64,000 bases of DNA from Escallonia rubra (taxonomy: Eukaryota > Streptophyta > Magnoliopsida > Escalloniales > Escalloniaceae): contig JAVXUO010003212.1 in the NCBI GenBank assembly GCA_033065855.1, forward strand, positions 1 to 64,000, given 5' to 3'. The translations under genes and the position numbers were made by a program. The notes beneath the pieces were generated by a model. It searched no databases and was not told the origin of the DNA. It saw nothing but the letters and a program-made list of their open reading frames with translations. Below, piece by piece: positions 13,014-25,161 of this stretch (the stretch's first letter is position 1; every line of letters begins with the position of its first letter).

Positions 13014-13200
13014 TCTTCGAGAGGTCACGTTTCTTCCGAGATGAGGAAATGTTTAAATAAAATCATATCACCGCTCTTTCTGTATCTTTTTACTTTTTGC
13101 ATGTCAGTCAGGAGTTTAGCATAGTGAAGCCAATAACTTTCTCTCCGTGTACATGGCTTACAGTAAGTGAGATGTAGTAGCTTCTACAATTTTCTAACAA
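13014..13200 (+). other. Probable 3'UTR of NCA1-like gene
   Basis: The stop codon TGA (13011-13013) is followed by AT-rich sequence with an AATAAA signal at about 13055-13060. The true cleavage site cannot be fixed. Confidence 0.4.
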
Positions 13201-15089
13201 ATTTTACTTCTGGCCATGTCATAACTGCTAAATCATGCATGCCGGTGTAAATACAGTGACCAAGCACTGATTTGCTGTTATACAGACTCTCGTGTCAGCA
13301 ATAATACAGAGAACTGCTATTGATACTCCTTTATATATTGAAGATACTAGCTATACAGCTGTGCATACATGTACATTAGCTATGACATGATCAATTGAAG
13401 AGAACTGCTTTTGAGATATTCAATCTCTGTGTACGAAGAAGCAGTTGTCTATCCTCTCTTCCTTATAAGGCTTTGTATGATAGGAAAATCACCTTAGCTT
13501 TATCGTTAACTCAAGGTCTAGCCATTAAACTATATAGATAGATTTAGCAGTAACTTGAGTAGACCTCTTGCTTTATGGTGATCCTAGCTAAGCAGAGTGT
13601 CAGGACAATTCCATTGAAGCCTTTTCTAAGTTCTTAGGCAGCCCTTTCGTGTGGTTGCTGACATGAGATTGTATACTAGCTTTGTCGGTGAGGTTACTAG
13701 TGCAAGGGTGGGTCTGACCAGGGAGACTATTAAAGCCCTTTATCAGCGCCAAGGCTATGCCTATTGGGAGTGTAAACGAGGTATTAAGATGGAGTGCAAC
13801 TGCTTTACCCTTGGCCAGCATATGAAAGTACCCCACAGCACTGTCAAATGTTTTTTTTTACAGCAAACTATGCCATTACAGAAAAATGTTACTCGCGGTA
13901 AAACTTTGCAATTTTTTGGTCTTTGGGTCAAAGTGGGACCAAATTCGTCGGTCTGAGACGAGTGTTAAACTTCCTTTTCAATTCGCATGTTTTCTGGAAG
14001 AATGAAGTGAATAGTAAGGCACTGACAAGCTAAGGGAAGTAGATAGTACAGTTAGTCGACTTATCTTGGTGAGAACTCGTGTAGCTTTCACCTCTCTTAC
14101 TAATCAAATTCTTGTGTAATTTAGCTTACCCATTGGACATCGGTGCAATGCTTTGGAACACTACGTAGACATTTATGAGGATTGCATTCTGTGTATACTA
14201 GCTCTGGTGAACTACGACCACAAAGGTTGCACTTGCAATGATTTCTGGTTCCGTGCATATCTTTTGAAGCTTGTGTCTTGGTTGGCCGTGTATGTTAGCT
14301 GCAACTATGCAGGTGCCCCGAAGTTTACATTTGAACACCATGCATTTGGGAGAATTCAACGGCGTGAAAGGGCTGGTTGCAATCACGACAATGGTAGAGC
14401 CAAAGCCTGGGATTCATCTTCATCAGACACATCTCACTGTAAAACTCATGAGGATGGTTTGGGGAAGGGAGACGCAACAAGGAAAGTGGGTGTGCACCTT
14501 ATTTGTGCCTAGCCGTACATGGAAACATAGCACAGAAGGTTTGCACATACAAATCATAATTGTCACATCCATACATGATCCATGGCTGGTAATCGGCTCC
14601 ACCTTTACATAGAACGAGGGATGCTGGTAGATTTAGCGGAGGTCATATTTGGAAGGAGGGAGAGCGGGTTGTCACGTACTTCGGACATTCTGATGCAGAC
14701 ACGCTCTGTCAAACCTAATTGAGTCCGGTATGCCATTTTCCCAGTAAATCTCCTAGCTGTCTGGGCGATGTTAAAGTCTGTGCAAAGCTCAGTGCATTAG
14801 ACTGGCATTACAGGCCAAGTCAGTTGTATGGTCCACCAACACTTAAATTTTTCATGTGCACTCCCGCGCTAGGCATCCACACAGTAGGTCCGTGACATGG
14901 CGATTAGGGTGGCTTGGGTGCACATTGTATGGAGAAGAAATCATAGCAATTTTGGCTACATCGGTAATACAAATCTGTCATTGGTTGGGTGCCTCCGTTA
15001 CACACCAGTATGGCACTCATGGATTAATTTTTTTTGCTTGTACATCACAAAGGATTAATGGATGAGTTTGACTTGCTCGAGCAAGCTCT
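13201..15089. other. Intergenic, no recognisable gene
   Basis: Several frames of 60-119 residues overlap on both strands around 13600-14610, but none shows a domain, signal peptide or splice structure. I see no LTR, terminal repeat or tandem repeat. Confidence 0.5.
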
Positions 15090-15097
15090 ACTGTTCT

Positions 15098-17640
15098 CTT
15101 TTTTTTTTTGGTAAATCAGAAAGAAAATACAATAAGAGTATCAGCCCCTAATATGGGCAACTTGTGCTACATCATTAGCTAACAGCAGAAGAACCACATC
15201 CGGTGGTTGCATGAGATACACAAAAGACTCTCTATGTTGTTCTCCACTTCTAGAAAGTTGATCTGCGCAATGGTTGCCTTCCCTAAATATATGCACAATA
15301 GTGGAATTCGTGACTCTGAGAAGGACTTTAGCATCTTTAATAAGGTTGCTCAAAGGGTGCAGAATGTTGTCCTGGCAGTTAATTAGCTCCATGACAGCTT
15401 TTGAGTATGTCTCAATGAGGGTATTTGTTAGCCCTTTGTTCTTGATAAGCTGGAGGCCCTTGACAATTCCATAAAGTTTGGCCTCCAAGGCATCTGTTGT
15501 ACTCAGGAATCCATAGTAGCCAGCCATCCACTCTCCATGACAGTTCCTTAACAGCCCTCCAAAACCTCCTTGCAGGTTGCTTTTGGCACTTCCATCAGTA
15601 TTTAGTTTGAAAGTACCTGCAATAGGAAACTCCCAAGTTATAACCTCTCCCAAGTTATAACTTGATCATTTTCTTTAGGTACCTTTGGTTTTCTTTGATA
15701 AGCTTTTTCAAGTTCTTCGGCAAAAAACATGCTAAGTTCCCAAGAAACTTCCCCCGGGATTTTGTGACCTTCAATGCTCTCTTTATTTCTGTCCTTCCAA
15801 ATCTGCCACATGACAGCTAAAAAGGTGTGTTTCAACACAAGGTTGGTAAAATTATGTTTTTCTTTGGCTTTAATGTTGTTGTACATCCATTCCTTCAAGC
15901 TCATGTTATCTTCATCAAGGAGCTGCTGTTGGGAAAACAGTTTCTCCCAAATTTCCTTAGCTTTAGGACATTTTCTAATGATATGTTCAGAAGTTTCGCT
16001 TGGGTTCCCACATCTCAAACATTTGGAATCATTGGACATGTTTCTAGTGGCTCTGAGACTGTTAGAGCAGAGTCTATCTTGGAGGGCTAGCCATAAGAAA
16101 AGAATAATCTTATGAGGGGTTTTGATTTTCCAAAACCAATGCCATTTAGCTTCAACTACATGGTCATGTTGCATTTCCAGCATGTTGTAAGCACTAGAAA
16201 CCGAAAATTTGCCATTTGGGTTGAGTCCCCAACAGCAAGTGTCTTCGGTGATATCTTCCATGGGAAGATAAATTCTCACAATTTGGTCATGAACATCTTG
16301 GCTCACCAGGTTATGAATTTTATTACTATTCCAAGCACCTCCAGAAATGACATGCTTAACCGTGATTTGTTGCCCCTTCTTATCATTTTCTAAGACCAGG
16401 GTCCAGTGCCACACCACCGGTCATGCCAGAAGTCCACCTTGTCCCCTTTATTAATTTTCCATTTCAGACCTTGTCCAAGGACATGGAGAGTTCTCTGTAT
16501 ACTCCTCCATATATGGGACTTCCTACTATTAGAGTTCCAATTTCTAGGGTTATCATTCATGGCATATTTATGTTTCAGCACTTTCACCCATAGGGGATCC
16601 TCATTGGTCACCATTTTCCAACGCTATATTATTGTGTTTAGCCTTTCTAAGCCCAAGACCCCCCTTCTTTTTTGGCATACACACTTTATCCTAGATTACC
16701 AAATGAATTTTCTTTTTCTCTTCAGAGTCACCCCACATAAAGGTCCTATTAAGCCTATCTAATCTAGCAGTAGTTTTAGCAGGAAGGGCTTGTATCTGCA
16801 TTAAGTGAGTAGGGATGGCTGAAGTCACATATTGCACCAAGGTAGATCTACCAGCAAGAGAGAGAAGCTTGGATTTCCATCCAGCCAACCTCCTTTGGAC
16901 CTTTTGCAAAATGTGGTCAAACAGGTTTTGGGATAATCTCTTATGAACCAAAGGGATACCAAGATAAACCCCTAAGTTTTCAGTCAAAGGGATACCACAA
17001 ATATTGCTCAAATGTTTGGCTTTACTCAAAGGGGTGTTAGGAGAAACATAAAGCTTAGACTTATGCAGATTAATTTTCTGACCAGAATTGTCACAAAACT
17101 TGTTAAGAACATCCATAATTTTAGTGCACTCTTTCTCCCCAACTTTGCTAAAAATAATGATATCATCAGCGTAAAATAAATGCGATATAAAAGGACCTCC
17201 CTTGGAGGCTTTTAGCCCAATTACATTTTTCTTCAGATTGCAATCAGATAACATGTTAGATAACTTTTCCATGCAAATCACAAAAATATAGGGGGAAAGG
17301 GGATCCCCTTGTCTGATTCCTCTCCTAGGTTTGATTGTTTCAAAAGGGGAGCCATTCCACATAATATCCATAGAGCTGCCAGTGATGCAACTCATGATAA
17401 TTTTAACCCAAGCATCTGGAAAGTTAAGATCAATCAAAGTTTTTTGGATGAAAGACCATTTGACTCTATCATACGTCTTTTCTAAGTCAATCTTACAAAT
17501 GACACCCCCTTTTTTCCCTTTCATATTCAATAGACAAAATTTGAAATGCCTATTAAGTTGTGAATTACTCCTCTTACATGAAAGATGTTTTCTATAATAT
17601 TTACATTGAGCTTTGTTCACGCCATCAAGTTATACCTTTA
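15098..17640 (-). mobile_element. 5'-truncated L1-type LINE
   Basis: On the minus strand: reverse transcriptase at 17620-16691 (KIDLEKTYDRVKW; FYADDIIIF at about 17162-17176; GIRQGDPLSPYIF), then the zf-RVT domain near 16190-15950, then an RNase H domain at 15640-15270. A poly(A) tail is seen as the T-run at 15099-15109. The endonuclease and ORF1 are missing, the normal result of incomplete reverse transcription. Frames are shifted at least twice (around 16690-16610 and 16415-16390). No convincing target duplication was found. Confidence 0.92.
15141..17620 (-). pseudogene. LINE ORF2 remnant: RT, zf-RVT, RNase H
   Basis: Three blocks survive in order. The RT keeps its ADD catalytic pair. The zf-RVT block has KCLRCGNPSETSEHIIRKCP. 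The RNase H block has NTDGSAKS, LEAKLYG, ETYSKAV and HCADQL; the third acidic position, normally ETDS, is ETYS, so the nuclease site is lost as well as the frame. The RNase H domain marks the plant L1 subgroup. Confidence 0.88.
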
Positions 17641-18502
17641 TAAAATGCTTTCAATGCTAGACCAGCGGATGTGATTTTGGTGGTCGTGGAACTGACATTG
17701 TGATGGCGCACATATGGCAAAAACTGTTTTGTTGTCACCATCTTATTCTTATGGTTAACTAAAAAAATTTGATGGCAAAACAAAAAAACTCTAATTTGAC
17801 TTTGATTTTTCTTTTAGGCCATCAAATCTACCAGACTCTAAATTCAAATTCGGAAATAATTTACATGTTGAGAATGGTATTTGGCACCTCATCTTATCCG
17901 AAAACGTTCTCTACTTGTTTTAGTGATATTTAATAATTTTTAACCAAAGCACGAGTAAACAAACCTAATTTTGGTTTGAACTTAATATCCGGGGTGAAGT
18001 GACTTACGTACTCGATGGGATAGATAGAGATCAAAATCACGTAGTTTTGACCCAAGGGAGGTGACCTAAATTTTGGTCTGTGCTTGTTTAAAATAAATTC
18101 TATAAACCATTTTCATTGAATTAAATGCTGGAAAATTGATTTTTGATTCTTTCATCGACCAAAAGTAGATCGCGGGAAGAGGATCTAATCTAATATAATT
18201 AGAAGGAAAGAAGAAGGCTTACATTTGATCTTGATTGCCTGATTGCATGATTTCATGATGTAAAAATCAATCTAGTCCTAAAAACCAAAAAAACAGAGAT
18301 TCTGGCCCACTAGGGAATGTCATTTTGGCCCTGAAGATGATCTTCGATGGATTTCGTTCTTTGCAAAGTTGTAGCTATTGGAAAAAAAGAATACACAATC
18401 TAAGCTTTTAAATTGCCTAAATTGGATATTGTATGAGCAATTTAGAGTTGAGTAAAGTTCAGATTTGTGCTAGATGCAGAATTTGGAATTTAGGGCTTTT
18501 GG

Positions 18503-18546
18503 AGGCTAATTTGGAGTGGGAGGCTAATTTGGAGTGGGAGGCTAAC
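18503..18546. repeat. 18-bp minisatellite, about 2.4 units
   Basis: The unit AGGCTAATTTGGAGTGGG is repeated at 18503, 18521 and (partial) 18539, inside the LTR-like repeat. The homologous copy near 50430 has one unit. Confidence 0.9.
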
Positions 18547-18855
18547 AAGGTTAAAAGTTTATGACTTCCTCCCCCTAGAATGAATGTTAAGATCTCCATT
18601 TATAGCTTTGAAATCCTCGGAGACTAAGGAAACCACTCTGGGTTCAAAAGGGACCCAAACTCCTACAAATAGTTAATCCCGAGGGTCCTAAGACGGACCT
18701 GAGGCAAAGTGTATCGGCCAGTTTAACAGTAGCTGCTGTGTTGGGAGCGGGCGTTCCGGCCGGTACACTTGATGCAAGACTGTTTGACAGGACTGCATAC
18801 ACATGCTAATGCCGAGAGCTTGGTTCCCCCTCTGAAGTCCGATTTAAGCCTACCT

Positions 18856-19037
18856 CTTTTTTTTTTGTCGAAAAAAGGGTGATAAGGTTTGTCACACCTT
18901 TCGAGCCGGGTAGGACCACATAGCGGCAAAGCTCTCCCTACCAAGTTTTAACGCAGCTGCATTCTCAAGGCTCGAAACCGAGACCTCTGGTTAAGTTAGG
19001 ACAGCCCCATACCAGCTGACCTACACGCTTGGTGGTA
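18856..19037 (-). mobile_element. tRNA-derived SINE with perfect 15-bp target duplication
   Basis: Flanked by GATTTAAGCCTACCT at 18841-18855 and 19038-19052. On the minus strand it carries a pol III A box TAGGTCAGCTGG (19012-19023) and a B-box-like GGTTTCGAGCC (18969-18979), 33 bp apart, and ends in an A-run (T-run 18857-18867 on the plus strand). Length 182 bp. The target duplication and pol III boxes make the call firm; the family resembles plant SINEs but I cannot name it. Confidence 0.93.
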
Positions 19038-19330
19038 GATTTAAGCCTACCTTATACCAACCCAAACCTATGGAAGTAGATATTCACATGGAATTACAAT
19101 CAGTCAAAAATATGAAGTTTAGCTCGATATATTATGGAAATACTAAAGATATATCAAATTCGGAACAAGTTTGGCAATCCATAATTATCCCGATCACTAC
19201 TTGACAAAATTAGCCTCATAATATATCAATGGAAAAATAACTTACAGGTCTTTCTAAGAATGTAAAGCTCATAATTCAATTCTTCATGATGAGTAAATTA
19301 TTATTCAACAAGTAGACTTTTGTGCACGTA

Positions 19331-19640
19331 CACTCAAATTCGACTCTTACTAAGCGTAGGAAATCCAAGCCAAGTATTATCACAATCTAACATTCATGTA
19401 AACATACAATGACATGCTATAACCATAAAAAAAAATGAAATACTGATGAGCAAGTAGTTAAACATTCCAAGTAACCCCAAGATGAATGCGACGATGCAAA
19501 AATGAGGTGTATACAGGCAGACCAGACTACTAGATTTGACCTGATCAGCTACTGTCCAACATAACTAAACTGACTGGACTGAACTCAATATAAGATACAT
19601 CTACAGAAATGGGGTGTTTACAAGTAGGACTCATGCTACC
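19331..19640. repeat. Short dispersed repeat, related to 49140-49356
   Basis: AAAAATGAGGTGTATACAGGCAGACCAGACTACTA at 19498-19532 matches the reverse complement of 49315-49356. A similar inverted motif, AATGGGGTGTTTACAAGTAGGACT, occurs at 19607-19630, which suggests a small MITE. Ends are not resolved. Confidence 0.35.
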
Positions 19641-19927
19641 TTTTTACTGGAAAGATGGAGAAGCTAAGAAGCTGAAACTTAAAGGAAATGTAGTTGGTTC
19701 ATGCATGGATCAAAGAACAAGGAGTGATGCTAAAGTCTCTTTCTTTGATGAGCAAAGCAAAGAAGATCTTGTTGGTGTATCTGTGTTGATGTCATCTTTA
19801 TTGTCAAACATAAGCCTCTATGGCCATATAATTAAGGTGGCGCTAGCTCCTCTCTCTCTCTCTCTCTCTCCACTAAACCATCAGCACTTGATGCAGATGG
19901 CAGGAGTCGCTATTAACTGAGATCATG

Positions 19928-20791
19928 TTAGGTAGAAGTTGGCTGCCCAACAACTGGAGGTGTAGAGCCACATGCTAGATAGCATTCACAAAAGTGATCG
20001 CGAGTCCTCTGGTAAACTAGTGCATTTGCAGTCTTTTGGGAATGTGATTGCAGGATATGAAACTTCGCATGGCGTTATAAGGTCTTCGCAAGCACCATCT
20101 TCAAACAAATAATCCCTTGTTCGATGAGGACAGTAGCATGGTTTCTCCCCTAATACACAGGCATAAGAATGTCACTCACACAAGCACATGCATCTTGAAA
20201 AATGTAAGGGCATGATGATAATCACACTATTAATTTGGACTGCCCACTCCTATTTATGTTTACTGGCATCAACAGTTGACACTGTTTAACCTGTAGCGAC
20301 CAAGTAGAGTGCGCTAGTTCAAATAAAGAGTGGAGTTATCGGTTATTAACATATACTGGCACCGCATTACGTTAGAGGCTACCATTATAAGGTTTTTGAG
20401 GGGCTAAAGTTCAAAAATAAAAATGAATTCCTTTAAAGGTTTCAAAAGTAAGAAAACAAGTTAGCTCAGTGCATTTCTGGTGGTTCAAAATTGTACCATG
20501 CGTTCTTGTTCCTATACCAAATGACCGCAGATAAAAAGACCACTAACGCGTCACACCATGGGTCTAATAAAAACCGTTCACTGTTTTGCAAAACATTGCT
20601 TGCTTTGCGAAATCACTCAGTTTGCTCATTCAGTAGTAACTTTTAGGCCATTTAGCCGTACGTTTTCATCATTGATACGCGAAAGTCGCTAATATTGTAT
20701 GGCGCATTTTAAACCATAAAGTTGGTGTACCTATAGAAGCCTCAAGTAAGCAAAGTAAAAGAATTGCACATAAAATGAATTGCTTCTTCAT
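19928..20791 (-). pseudogene. Cysteine-rich secreted peptide gene D, frameshifted
   Basis: Exon 1, 20791-20731, encodes a signal peptide (MKKQFILCAILLLCLLEASI) and ends at a phase-1 GT donor. Exon 2 starts at 20149 after TTAG and encodes the family core with a Cys-Lys-Cys pair. Compared with gene C, about 4 extra bases near 19993-19997 shift the frame, giving a stop at 19986-19988 before the last three cysteines; homology continues in another frame to 19928. It is either a pseudogene or makes a short peptide without those cysteines. The promoter and splice sites look intact, so loss may be recent. Confidence 0.75.
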
Positions 20792-20866
20792 TTCAATCTC
20801 TCGAAATGATACTGTGTAAGAGGAAATACTTTCTAACAGCCTATGTTGTAAGAGACTCTCTAGAGA

Positions 20867-20879
20867 GCTTATATAGCAC
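20867..20879 (-). promoter_or_regulatory. TATA box of gene D
   Basis: GTGCTATATAAGC on the minus strand, about 80 bp upstream of the ATG at 20791. The adjacent CTCTAGAGAGTCTC is shared with the gene C promoter. Confidence 0.6.
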
Positions 20880-21615
20880 GTTAAAGTTACAATATATATT
20901 ATGGCAATCGGTGGCAAACTGAATGTAGAGTAATCTGTCGTAGATTATGGTAATCAGTTCCAATATCTATTAGTTTCAGTAGTTAAGGAATCTCCAGAAC
21001 TTGTCTTTTTGTCAATATAACTGTTCTTTCTTATTACTGAAATACAATCAGAGACACTTTTATGTTGTAACACCTTTGTAGTGAAGTAAAGCAGAGGATA
21101 CGATGAGCAAAGCAAAGGAAGTGACAGAACGGGAAATGGCATCCTTTCAAAGTTGTATATCAAGGGTTGTGAAATTGTCGAACCATGCTAGTGAGAAGTT
21201 GAGCGTTCTGCTTTTTAAAAGGAAAAAGGGACCAATAATTACACACCACTCTACATTGTTGGCTCGACTCCACTTTTGTCACTGAAGATTTATCCGCGAC
21301 ACTTTATCATGCTTTATGGTTACATATTCTAGACCTTCAGCGGATGAAAGTGGAGTTTAAGCGATAAATAATGGTTTGTGGATACTTCCCTTGATTTTGA
21401 GGATTAGTGCCTCAGCTGCAGTATACTGCTGAAAGACTCGAGCTACCTTTTACCAGAAAGATTAAGAAGACATGTAAAAGGCCCCAACACAAAGGAAATT
21501 GAGTCTGTCCAAGGACAAGGAGTGATGCTAAACTCTTTTTCTTAGATGACCAAAGCAAAAGAAGTCATTATCAACACCTGATGCAGATGGCAGGAGTCAT
21601 TATCAACTGACCATG

Positions 21616-22661
21616 TTAAATAGGAGTTGGAGGCTCAACACCAGCTGGAGGTGTAAAGCCGCATACAACATAGCATTCGCATAGGCGAGACTCCTGAGGT
21701 AAATTAGTGCATTTGCAGTCTCTTGGCATTGAGCTTGCAGGATATGCAACAACGCAGGCCATTACAAGGTCTTCGCATGAACCTTGGAACACATCCTTGG
21801 TACGATTAGGACAATAATATGGTTCTTGCCCTGTTACACAAGCACATATATACATCATTTAAAATGTAAGGAAATAACTTTGGCCTACGTCACTCTAACT
21901 TATTCTTAATGACGATTATAATTTACTGTTGAATGTTTTTTTGCTGCTATCCGGGTTGTAGGAATCTTCCTCCAAGCCCTCATATAGCGACAGTCAATAG
22001 TCTCTAAATGTTTATAGTGACTTTTTTCTTATCATTTTCAGCGACAATTTTTAATAGTATTTGTTAGTGTCACTAAATAAAAGTCACTAGAAACATGTTG
22101 CGACCATTAATTGTCACTGTATAGGGGTTGGAGAAATTCCTTCAGCTTCAGCCTAAGTAGCAGCCAAAATTTTTGTGGTGACCAACTGGAGTATGCTAGT
22201 TCAAATAAAGAGCGAGATTATTCGTTACCAAAGCATATACGTCTACAACTAAGCATATATTAAGACCGCGTAGCATATGAGGCTTCCCTTAATGTACTTC
22301 AACACCTCTTTAAAGGTTTCAAAACTAGAAAAAAATGATATCTCGACATATTTCCTGATGGTTTGAAATGTATCATCCATTCTTGTTTTTATGCCGTTCA
22401 TTGCATTGCAGTACATTGTTGGTTTTTGTAAAATCACCATGTAAGATCATTGATAACAATTTCTCTGCCACTTAGCAGTAAATTTCGAACATTTTGTACT
22501 CGAAAACGGCAAAAATTTATGGTACATTTTAACCCAACCCACCCACTCACCGATAGTGAACAATGGTAAGAAGCTGAAGTTGGTGTACCTGTAGAGGACT
22601 CGAGTAAGCTCAGTAAAAGAATACCGTACACAAGGACTGGGAATGCAAGTCGCTTCTTCAT
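21616..22661 (-). CDS. Secreted eight-cysteine peptide, gene C (defensin-like)
   Basis: Exon 1, 22661-22589, encodes a signal peptide starting MKKRLAFPVLVYGILLL; the donor is ACAG|GTACACC, phase 1. Exon 2, 21830-21616, follows a TGTAACAG acceptor. The joined product is 95 residues. The mature part has eight cysteines spaced C-x11-C-x6-C-x12-C-x-C-x9-C-x-C-x3-C and ends in a short Pro-rich tail (PPAGVEPPTPI). The signal peptide plus compact Cys framework means secretion and disulphide folding; function is unknown. The pattern is not the standard plant defensin one; the C-x-C...C-x-C part recalls Bowman-Birk loops only loosely. Genes A, B and D share exon structure and spacing. All lie on the minus strand. 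Confidence 0.85.
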
Positions 22662-22726
22662 TTTAACCTGTGAGAATTACAAGCAAATATTATCTGGCTG
22701 CTTGTTGGAAAAGACTCTCTAGAGAC

Positions 22727-22740
22727 TTTATATATATATA
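22727..22740 (-). promoter_or_regulatory. TATA box of gene C
   Basis: TATATATATATAAA on the minus strand, about 70 bp upstream of the ATG at 22661, next to the TCTCTAGAGAGTC motif shared with gene D. Confidence 0.6.
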
Positions 22741-22779
22741 GCACTTAAAAGTTGTACTACAGATTATGGTAATCAATTG

Positions 22780-23052
22780 CAATCTCTATATCTATGTTAC
22801 CGTTATCTGTCATCATAATTGCAATCGGTTTTGGATGTTTATTACTATTAGTACTTTATTCCATAGATTCTCCTTTAATTTTATCGAGTGTGATCCCAAG
22901 GTACTGGCGTGGCCTAAAAAGAAAGAGAGTCCATAATTAAAAAGAAAAACTTAATTGCAAAATGACAAAGATAATACGGTGTAACCAACGGGTGATTTGT
23001 AATGGTGAGCCAACTCAGCAGAGACTTTACGAGGCATGGTGGGCTTTTCAAA

Positions 23053-23088
<36 letters not shown>

Positions 23089-23574
23089 CTTAATGGTGGG
23101 CCATCTCAAACCACATCGCCACCACAACAATTCGTAAAAAAAAACAGCCCGCATTTCAAACCGAAGCCACCAAAGCGCAGATCGGCGGCGTGAGGGGGGA
23201 AGGGAGGGAGAGCATTGGTCGACGATGGCCGCTACAGGGGATAGGCAGAGGGAAATCGTTCATTCATTCTGGCGATTCTGGCAGTGGCCTGGAGGAGAGG
23301 GATTGAAGGGGACGGCACGTGGCGAGAAGGAGGGGGCGGCGACAGGAGTGGGCAGAAAGAGGGAAAGGGGCTTGGTTCAATTAGGACTTTAGAGGTTTTT
23401 TTTTTTCATTCATTTTGAAATTAGGCATTATAGTAATGTTAGGGATATTTTTGGTATTTCATGTCAAAATTTAGCCAGATTTAATTATTGATAGATGAAG
23501 GAGACCAATTGTTAAAGTTAATACCCGAGGGGATCAACCCGCAAATCTGAAATACTCATTTGTCATTTCATCTT
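22780..23574. repeat. Gene-free stretch with (TA)n and possible small transposon
   Basis: A (TA)n microsatellite runs at about 23058-23087. A G-rich segment (23160-23390) follows. The outer parts AAAATGACAAAGATAATACGG (22959 on) and, reversed, GAAATGACAAATGAGTATTTC (near 23570) look like weak terminal inverted repeats, which would make 22955-23575 a MITE-like element. No target duplication was confirmed. Confidence 0.3.
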
Positions 23575-24654
23575 AAAAATAAGTTATGAAGTGTTAATTT
23601 TAAAATTTATTTTTGGTAAAATTAATTCGATAACAACAAATACATTGAAAATGAATGCTAAAAGTGTTGCAGAGTAATGGTAATTAAACCATTAAAAACC
23701 TATCATTAAAATGGGGAGCCCAACAGCTATTTTATTTTAGGATAAATAAAAATGGTGCAATAGTTCATATCAAGCTCGGGAAAGTGTAAGTTGAATCTCT
23801 TGCACTTGTCATTTCCCCCTTAAGCTTGCGAATGTAATTAACACTCAAACACAAGTAGTTAAGATGCCAAAGAGATCTCGTATATATTTTCTTAAAGTTT
23901 CTTTTAACGACTCAATGTGGCATAGGACAAGTGTGGCCCGAAAAATATAAGCATGTACAAAATAAATCTTTTCAATGCGGTACTCAAGGATATAAAGGGC
24001 TTTTAAAACTTTTTCAAAACTTTTTTTGCTACTAAAAAGGAGTTTCATTTTTTTTTTAAATTCTCTAACAGTGAGAACAACACAAAACTTTGCTGTTTTT
24101 TGAGGATTAAACGGTTCGAATGTTTCTCAAAAGCAAAACTTGAAATCCCAAAAAGTGCTAAAGGGAGATCTATGTTTACTATATATCTAGTATCTATTAT
24201 TAGTAATGTTGTTGCAGTCATTTTCATGAAATAATAAACGAGTTCTTCGCCCGTCATTATGTAAATCTAATTTTGGCAACCTCTCCAAGGAACAATTGTC
24301 CCATGCAATGTTTTTAAATTCCTTTTCAATAGAATTTTATTACTAACATTTGCCAAAAGGGTACCTTGCCGAATCTAAAAGAGAGAAGGTCCATTTTAGC
24401 CTTTCAATTTCTTTTTTGTTTTCATTTGTATACAAGTAAAAGAGATTTGATTGACAAGACCTAAAGTAACACTATTGCATAAAAGGGTAATTGTTCAAAG
24501 TATATTCATTTAATTTTTTTCTTTTCCCATAACAAAAGAGTAGAAGGAACAGAACAAAAGTAAGACGGTCATCATGGATTGAGAATGAGTAAATGAAAAA
24601 ACAGTGCCTGTTTATTCCAATAGAAGAGGGTTACAATAGGAACCGGCTACTGTG

Positions 24655-24759
24655 CTGGAGGCAATGAGCCACAAACTACGCTACATGCACAGAGGCGATG
24701 GTCTAGTGGGCTGGAGGCAATGAGCCACAAACCACACTACATGCACAGAGGCGATGGTC
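24655..24759. repeat. 49-bp repeat at the 3' end of gene A
   Basis: 24655-24703 and 24711-24759 are near-identical (49 bp, 7-bp spacer). The inner copy is the coding end of gene A; the outer lies beyond its stop codon. Copy B of the gene has the unit once. Confidence 0.9.
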
Positions 24760-25090
24760 GGGAGGCTGAGGAGTGCATACACAATCTTTTGCCATCGCGC
24801 TTGCAGGCAACGAGGCACCACATGTAATGAAATCGCTACAAGAAGCTCTTTGCACTTCCTTGTGAGGGCAATAGTTTGATCCTTGACCTGTTTCATGAAG
24901 AGACGAAAAAGTTAAAAGAGAAACGAAATAGTTATAAACCTTGGTGAATGCTTCTCAAATGTTCGAATATCAAAGTGAAATACTAAGGACACTAGAAAGT
25001 AAGAGTAGTAATACCTTCTACGGGGTTAAGCATGAACAACAACATAGACACCGCGCACAGGGTGATTACGAAGAAGACTTGTTTCTCCAT
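24703..25090 (-). CDS. Secreted eight-cysteine peptide, gene A (defensin-like)
   Basis: Exon 1, 25090-25015, encodes MEKQVFFVITLCAVSMLLFM plus a few residues ending PVEG, with donor GAAG|GTATTAC in phase 1. Exon 2, 24887-24703, follows a GAAACAG acceptor. The product is 86 residues, the mature part being about 60. Cysteine spacing is C-x9-C-x5-C-x12-C-x-C-x9-C-x-C-x3-C, with DCVCTPQPPDHRLCACSVVC at the core. It is a paralogue of gene B at 36010-35597 by segmental duplication. The last residues (PPAH) and stop differ from B because a 49-bp duplication altered the 3' end. Function unknown; secretion is inferred from the signal peptide. Confidence 0.85.
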
Positions 25091-25161
25091 CTCTCTCTTC
25101 TCACCAAAAGTATCCGACTTTCTGTGTGTTTCTCTTGGTTGTCCCATATGGTACGTAGCGA

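Larger units (their letters stand above)
17880..19330 (-). repeat. Decayed LTR-like repeat, copy 1
   Basis: Read on the minus strand it matches 49930-51060 on the plus strand in the same order: ATTGATATAT, AATTCCATGTGAA, GCTATAAAT, TTGTTAGCCTCCCACTCCAAA, AGCTACAACT, AAGTTCAAACCAAA, GATGAGGTGCC. A TATA-like GCTATAAAT and the long leader-like stretch suggest an LTR promoter. The outer ends are not fixed and no partner LTR was found, so it may be a solo LTR. A SINE at 18856-19037 is nested in it. Confidence 0.6.

Noticed and set aside
15090-17640. Target duplication around the LINE
   Set aside because: No matching direct repeat of useful length found at the two ends.
19609-19920. Plus-strand 103-residue frame
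   Set aside because: Lies in the duplicated 3' flank of gene D; its counterpart near 21440-21600 has stops.
24681-24896. 71-residue frame MKQVKDQTIALTRKC
   Set aside because: Wrong frame of gene A exon 2; the spliced frame restores all eight cysteines.
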